Part shown: piece after piece, positions 59,813 through 64,000 of the stretch
Layout: each line of letters begins with the position of its first letter
Numbering within the stretch: position 1 is the stretch's first letter
Origin: an uncultured Oscillospiraceae bacterium
GTDB taxonomy: Bacteria > Bacillota > Clostridia > Oscillospirales > Ruminococcaceae
Direction: 5' to 3'
Length of the DNA stretch: 64,000 bases
Assembly (NCBI GenBank): GCA_910579125.1
Contig: CAJTTH010000001.1
Location: 1 to 64,000, forward strand
Notes under the pieces: model-generated
What the model saw: the letters and a program-made list of their open reading frames with translations, nothing else
Databases searched by the model: none
Told to the model about the DNA's origin: nothing
Position numbers and translations under genes: made by a program

Positions 59813-60688
59813 ATGCGTGAAAAAATACCGTCAACCATAAACGAGCAGATCGCCAAAATGAAAGAGCGCGGCTGCGTTTTCGGCGACGAAAGCAAGGCAC
59901 GGGAGACCTTGAAATACATAAACTACTATCGCATTTCAAACTACTTCGAGCCGTTTTCGATAAGTAAACACAAGTACGAGAACGGCACGACGTTCGAGAA
60001 GATAATGCAGATCTACGAAATGGACAGAAAGCTCCGCAGCGTGCTCATTGCGGCGCTTGAGGAGATCGAGATCGCACTGCGCGCCGCTGTGTCGAATTTT
60101 CACGCGCTGAAATACGGCGCGACGGGGTATCTCAATCCGTCGAGCTTCGACCGCTCGCATAATCACCAGAGCTTTATGGCGCGGATAAATCACCTTATCG
60201 ACTGCAACGACGAGCGCGAATTCGTCAAGCATTACAACTCGAAGTACGGCGGAAAATTTCCGCTCTGGGTGGTCATGGAGCTGTTCAGCTTCGGTACGCT
60301 GGCATTCTTCTACAAGGATATGCACAGCGCCGACAAAAAGGTGCTCGCGAATAACTATTACAGCTGCTCCGCCTCGGAATTGGATAATTGGATGTTCTGT
60401 CTGAACGAGCTGCGCAACTACTGCGCGCATTACAACCGTCTTTACGGAAACCGTTTTCCCGTGCTGCCGAAAACGCCGCGCGGGTTTGAGCCGGAGCTTT
60501 CCGACGACGTTTTCGGGTATATTATTGTAATGAAGCAGCTTTATCATGACAAGCGCAACTGGAATGAGCGCGTCGTAAAGCCCATTTCGCGTATGCTGAA
60601 AAAGAACGCGGACGCGGCGCGGCTCTCTGACATTGGTTTTCCCGAAGATTGGGAAACGCTGCTTGCCTTTACAGACATTGAGGATTGA
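59813..60688 (+). CDS. Abi_2 (AbiD/AbiF) HEPN-domain protein
   Basis: 291 residues of the Abi_2 family of abortive-infection proteins. The N-terminal signature INEQIAKMKERGC and INYYRISNYFEPF is typical, and the HEPN RNase motif R-x4-H is Arg201-His206 in LRNYCAHYNRLYG. Such proteins are thought to cleave RNA after phage infection; non-coding RNA-guided roles have been proposed for relatives. It starts 1 nt after the nucleotidyltransferase stop with GGGAGA upstream. No antitoxin or methyltransferase is adjacent. Confidence 0.88.
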   Translation: MREKIPSTINEQIAKMKERGCVFGDESKARETLKYINYYRISNYFEPFSISKHKYENGTTFEKIMQIYEMDRKLRSVLIAALEEIEIALRAAVSNFHALKYGATGYLNPSSFDRSHNHQSFMARINHLIDCNDEREFVKHYNSKYGGKFPLWVVMELFSFGTLAFFYKDMHSADKKVLANNYYSCSASELDNWMFCLNELRNYCAHYNRLYGNRFPVLPKTPRGFEPELSDDVFGYIIVMKQLYHDKRNWNERVVKPISRMLKKNADAARLSDIGFPEDWETLLAFTDIED

Positions 60689-60711
60689 CCGTGCTTTGGG
60701 TGGTGAGTTAA

Positions 60712-62643
60712 TTGGCTGACGAGTTTAAAAGGTTCATCGACACGGGCGGAAAAACACTCGACGAGATCCGCAAGGCTGTTGAAAGAATGCTGAACAACGC
60801 CGTGGACACCGTTGCCGACGGGACCGCGCGCATAGTATCCGACGAGATAAAAAAGCAGATAGACCGCGCGGCAAATAACCCGCGCAAGGACAGCGAGGGC
60901 TATTACCGATCGGAAAAAATACCGCCGCGCCGCGAAACCGCGAAACACACCGTCCGCTCCGAAACGCGCCCCGACAGAACCGCCTATCCGCACGAGCACG
61001 TTGACCCGAACATGAGCCGTCAGGACGAGTATATGCTCGACAAGATCAGGGAAATGCGCACGCTGGAGGAGCATTACGACAGAACCTACCGCTGCACCGA
61101 GCTTACGCTGGTAAAGCAGGGGATGTTTATGGCGGATGTTGAGGATGACTTTTCACGGCGGGTGTTCTGCGCGCTGCCCGAGCCGTTTTTCGCGGCAATG
61201 TCAAACTCGCAGCTGCGCACCTACTTCACATGGCGAACCGACGTAAGGCGCGGAAAATATGCCGCCGTTGACAAGCCTTACGTTCTGCTGTACTGCTTTG
61301 AAATGCTGAATATGATCGGCGTTGAAGACGCGTCGGAAGCGTTCGGGAAAATGCTGGGGCTTTGGGAGAACTGCCGCGGCTGGGCGGGGTATCTCGACGA
61401 GCTTATGCCGCGCTGGCTTAAGGATTTTTACGTTTACAACGACGTCACAGGAAAATACCCCGACATCACGCTGTGCATGAATTATCCGTCCAACGGAACG
61501 TACAACGGTGTTATCGAGGCGCTGGAGAACGGCGATTACTCAAACAAGCTGGACTATCTCGCGGAATATTCCGCGTACAATATCAAGGGCAGCATCTTCC
61601 TTAACGAGCAGACAAAGTCCATGCTCAACGGCGCGTGCGAGGCGGCGCTGACGGCGCTTTCAACATACTTTAAAACGTGCGGCGCGGATATGCTTGAGCT
61701 TATCTGCGGTAAACCGAGGAAAGACCACGCTTGGAAACCGTTCCGCGGCGCTATCGTCGATATGTCGCGAATGGAGGGCTTCCGTCCTGTGAGGATAAGC
61801 TCGCGCGAGCGTTACTGCATAAAACGCGGCGAACCCGCGCGGGAGCTGTTCGATTTCTCTCCGTCGCGCGGATTTATCGGTTATTTGCTGAAAAGCGTGG
61901 AGGCGGAGCTGCGTCGTCGTGTTAAGTTTAAACGCTACATCACGCCGAACATTACCATGCTGCTGAACGACATCAAAAACCGCGACAAGCTAATGGCGGC
62001 GGTCTCGGACGAGCGCTTTGAAAAGATAATCCCCTCGGCGGTCGGCGAATATTGCCGGAAAAACGGCGTATCCGCGCCCGAGAACCCTCGGCGCGGCTCT
62101 CGGACAAAAGAGGAGGAGCGCAGCGAATACGTCCGTGAAAAGGTGGAGATCGACGTTACAAAGCTCGGCATGATACGCGAGCAGTCGGACGAGCTGGCGA
62201 AAAAGCTTATCGTCGGCGAGCCGTCGGAGTACGCGTCGCCGTATACCGAGGACATCTGCGAAAGGATAGAGCAGCTTTCGGCGGATATCGCTGACGAGGA
62301 TTTTGACGAGCGCGTTGCGGACTGCGCGGAGCTTGCTCCCGAGGTCGATCCCGACCGCGAGCTTGCGGCGATAAGCGCGAACCCGCTTTTTGAGGAGCTT
62401 TCCGAGGAATGGAAACGTTTCGCGAACCGTCTTACGCCCACGCTGCTTATCGTACTGAAGCTGCTTGCGGACGGCGGCGCGGCGGAGTTCTGCCGCGAAA
62501 ACGGATATCTGCCCGAGACGCTTTACGAGGAAATAAATACCGAGGCGCTTGACACGGTCGCCGATATCGTCATCGAGGGCGGGGAGATCATTCCCGACTA
62601 CGCGGCTGAGATAGCCAAAATCGTTGCTGCCGCGAACCGTTGA
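60712..62643 (+). CDS. TerB-N/TerB-C domain protein
   Basis: 643 residues from a TTG behind GGTGAG. Residues about 1-110 are a charged, probably disordered start. TerB-N (about 115-330): MRTLEEHYDRTYRC, then AMSNSQLRTYFTWRTDVRRG and PYVLLYCFEMLNMIG. The C-terminal 130 residues fit TerB-C (KRFANRLTPTLLIVLKLLAD, ENGYLPETLYEEINTEALDT). These proteins are linked with tellurite-resistance-type and phage-defence modules; biochemical function unknown. Last gene in the gpsA/ANT/Abi run. Confidence 0.85.
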   Translation: MADEFKRFIDTGGKTLDEIRKAVERMLNNAVDTVADGTARIVSDEIKKQIDRAANNPRKDSEGYYRSEKIPPRRETAKHTVRSETRPDRTAYPHEHVDPNMSRQDEYMLDKIREMRTLEEHYDRTYRCTELTLVKQGMFMADVEDDFSRRVFCALPEPFFAAMSNSQLRTYFTWRTDVRRGKYAAVDKPYVLLYCFEMLNMIGVEDASEAFGKMLGLWENCRGWAGYLDELMPRWLKDFYVYNDVTGKYPDITLCMNYPSNGTYNGVIEALENGDYSNKLDYLAEYSAYNIKGSIFLNEQTKSMLNGACEAALTALSTYFKTCGADMLELICGKPRKDHAWKPFRGAIVDMSRMEGFRPVRISSRERYCIKRGEPARELFDFSPSRGFIGYLLKSVEAELRRRVKFKRYITPNITMLLNDIKNRDKLMAAVSDERFEKIIPSAVGEYCRKNGVSAPENPRRGSRTKEEERSEYVREKVEIDVTKLGMIREQSDELAKKLIVGEPSEYASPYTEDICERIEQLSADIADEDFDERVADCAELAPEVDPDRELAAISANPLFEELSEEWKRFANRLTPTLLIVLKLLADGGAAEFCRENGYLPETLYEEINTEALDTVADIVIEGGEIIPDYAAEIAKIVAAANR

Positions 62644-62652
62644 ACAGAGCAA

Positions 62653-62689
62653 AAAAATTCTCCTTTGAATGAGCCAAAGGAGAATTTTT
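62653..62689. terminator. bidirectional terminator between TerB and clpB genes
   Basis: AAAAATTCTCCTTTG (62653-62667) pairs with CAAAGGAGAATTTTT (62675-62689); A and T runs on the two sides serve both convergent genes. Confidence 0.88.
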
Positions 62690-62693
62690 ACTT

Positions 62694-62803
62694 AGAACCT
62701 GTACCAATAGCCCGAGATGCTTGGATTGCGCGCATAATTTTGACGCAGAAAGCGGCAAAATTTGCCGCAAGACAAGCGTTGAGCGGCTATTGGTGCAGGT
62801 TCT
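62694..62803 (+). repeat. miniature inverted-repeat element, family 1, copy C (intact)
   Basis: 110 bp with terminal inverted repeats AGAACCTGTACCAATAGCC and, inverted at the right, AGAACCTGCACCAATAGCC (18 of 19 match). The interior contains GCGGCAAAATTTGCCGC. No coding capacity. It lies outside the island, 6 bp from the clpB stop codon. Confidence 0.85.
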
Positions 62804-62809
62804 TAATAA

Positions 62810-64000
62810 TTATCCGACCGCAAGCGCGCCGTTCTTGACGGTAATGCGGATAATATCACCCTGTTTCAGCTTGTCGGCGAGTATCTCCCGCGCAATCAGC
62901 GTTTCAAGATTGCGCTGAATATAGCGCTTGAGCGGACGTGCGCCGAAGCTCGGATCGTAGCTCTCATCGACGATAAGCTGCTTTGCTTCGTCGGAAATTT
63001 CAAGCGAAAGCTGCTTGTCTTTCAGACGCTTAGCGAGATCCGCCGCCTGAAGATCGATAATACCGTTGATTTCCGTTTTAGTCAGCGGCTTGTAGAATAC
63101 GATCTCGTCAAGACGGTTGAGGAACTCGGGGCGGAACGACTGCTTGAGCAGCCTGTCAACGCTGCTGCGCGCGTCCTCGGTTATCTGTCCGTCCTCGCCT
63201 ATGCCGTCGAGAATGAACTGCGAGCCAAGGTTGCTCGTGAGGATTATTATCGTGTTCTTGAAGTCGATAGTTCGCCCTTGACTGTCGGTAACTCTGCCGT
63301 CGTCAAGAATTTGCAGCAGCACGTTGAACACATCGGGGTGCGCTTTTTCCACCTCGTCGAACAGCACAACGGAATACGGCTTGCGGCGTACCGCGTCGGT
63401 GAGCTGACCGCCCTCCTCGTAGCCGACGTATCCGGGAGGCGCGCCTATCAGACGGCTGACAGTATGCTTCTCCATATATTCGCTCATATCGAGACGGATA
63501 ATGTTGTGCTCGTCGTCGAACAAGGATTCCGCGAGTGCCTTTGCTAGCTCGGTCTTACCGACGCCCGTAGGTCCGAGGAACAGAAACGAGCCAAGCGGCT
63601 TGCGCGGATCGTTGATGCCCGCGCGGGAGCGCATAATGCTCTCGGTCACGCGGCTGACCGCCTCGTTCTGACCCATAACGCGCTTGTGGAGAGTATCGGC
63701 AAGATGAAGTATCTTCTCGCGCTCTCCCTCGACGAGCTTCTCGACGGGAATACCCGTCCAGCGCCCGACGATACGCGCAATCTCCTCGTCCGTTACCTTA
63801 TCGCGGAGCAGCGAGCTTGCCTTTGCCTCCTCGGCGAGCTCCTCCTCATGCTGCAAATCGCCCTGCAATTTCGGGAGCCTGCCGTACATCAGCTCGGCTG
63901 CCTTGTTGAGATCGTTCTCGCGCTTCGCCTTTTCAATGTCGGCGTTGGTCTGCTCGATCTCCTTGCGCAGATCCTGTACCTTGGAAATGGCATTTTTCTC
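62810..64000 (-). CDS. clpB: chaperone ClpB, C-terminal part (5' end beyond window)
   Basis: 396 codons are visible and the frame is open to the window edge. The upstream end is the middle-domain coiled coil (IEQTNADIEKAKRENDLNKA), which separates ClpB from shorter Clp ATPases. Then IVGRWTGIPVEKL, Walker A GPTGVGKTELAKAL, Walker B VVLFDEVEKAHPDVFN, sensor segments ILTSNLGS and FRPEFLNRLDE, and the C-terminal GARPLKRYIQ. ClpB works with DnaK to rescue aggregated proteins. No CIRCE or CtsR site can be checked because the promoter is outside. Confidence 0.95.
   Translation of the reverse strand, partial: EKNAISKVQDLRKEIEQTNADIEKAKRENDLNKAAELMYGRLPKLQGDLQHEEELAEEAKASSLLRDKVTDEEIARIVGRWTGIPVEKLVEGEREKILHLADTLHKRVMGQNEAVSRVTESIMRSRAGINDPRKPLGSFLFLGPTGVGKTELAKALAESLFDDEHNIIRLDMSEYMEKHTVSRLIGAPPGYVGYEEGGQLTDAVRRKPYSVVLFDEVEKAHPDVFNVLLQILDDGRVTDSQGRTIDFKNTIIILTSNLGSQFILDGIGEDGQITEDARSSVDRLLKQSFRPEFLNRLDEIVFYKPLTKTEINGIIDLQAADLAKRLKDKQLSLEISDEAKQLIVDESYDPSFGARPLKRYIQRNLETLIAREILADKLKQGDIIRITVKNGALAVG

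Overview
The window looks like a chromosomal segment of a Gram-positive, fibre-degrading anaerobe of the class Clostridia, probably a gut Oscillospirales/Ruminococcus-type lineage. That placement is inference. It rests on moderate GC, crisp TTGACA-N17-TATAAT promoters, strong Shine-Dalgarno sites, frequent TTG/GTG starts, many lipoproteins with Ser/Thr-rich linkers, GH5/GH26/GH2 mannan-glucan enzymes, and a der-plsY-gpsA order.

Layout. 1-250: remnant of an IS3-type transposase gene. 356-1213: secreted polysaccharide deacetylase. 1217-5531: a tightly coupled panB-panC-panD-coaBC-coaX operon for pantothenate and early CoA synthesis, behind a 240-nt leader that ends in an intrinsic terminator. 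5536-6378 and 37776-39095: the two halves of one feoB gene, on the same strand and in the correct relative order, with feoA next to the N-terminal half. Between them lies a 31,424-bp insertion. A large serine recombinase gene sits 45 bp inside one end, the six-base core ACACAT occurs at both junctions, and the rebuilt attP and attB sites have dyad symmetry about the same base step. I read this as an integrated element that splits feoB and would restore it on precise excision.

The island (6375-37798) carries no recognisable phage, relaxase or conjugation gene. It holds tRNA-Gly(CCC), an XRE-cupin regulator with a metallo-beta-lactamase-fold protein, an EAL protein with a C-terminal repeat domain, a GH5 lipoprotein, a GH2 beta-mannosidase, an esterase, an FMN reductase with a divergent HxlR regulator, a TSUP permease, and a surface-acylation locus (MBOAT, three DHHW/AlgX-like proteins, FkbH-like enzyme, acyl carrier protein). 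Next come a REC-HD-GYP/HPt/hybrid-kinase phosphorelay, a GH26 mannanase and a WYL regulator. The acylation locus has the same division of labour as the Dlt D-alanylation system and is the best candidate for an incompletely described pathway.

39.5-64.0 kb is host backbone with patches of decay: MATE pump, DUF2383-like protein, exonuclease, AraC-APH fusion, SDR; an AT-richer degenerate stretch (44.7-48.3 kb) with a sigma/anti-sigma pair and broken genes; a chemotaxis block (two MCPs, CheC-like phosphatase, LytTR response regulator) whose two transcription units share identical promoters with 21-bp-spaced direct repeats; then der, a membrane protein, plsY, a GNAT, gpsA, an ANT(6)-like nucleotidyltransferase, an Abi_2/HEPN protein, a TerB-N protein, and the 3' part of clpB. 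Two families of miniature inverted-repeat elements occur both inside and outside the island.
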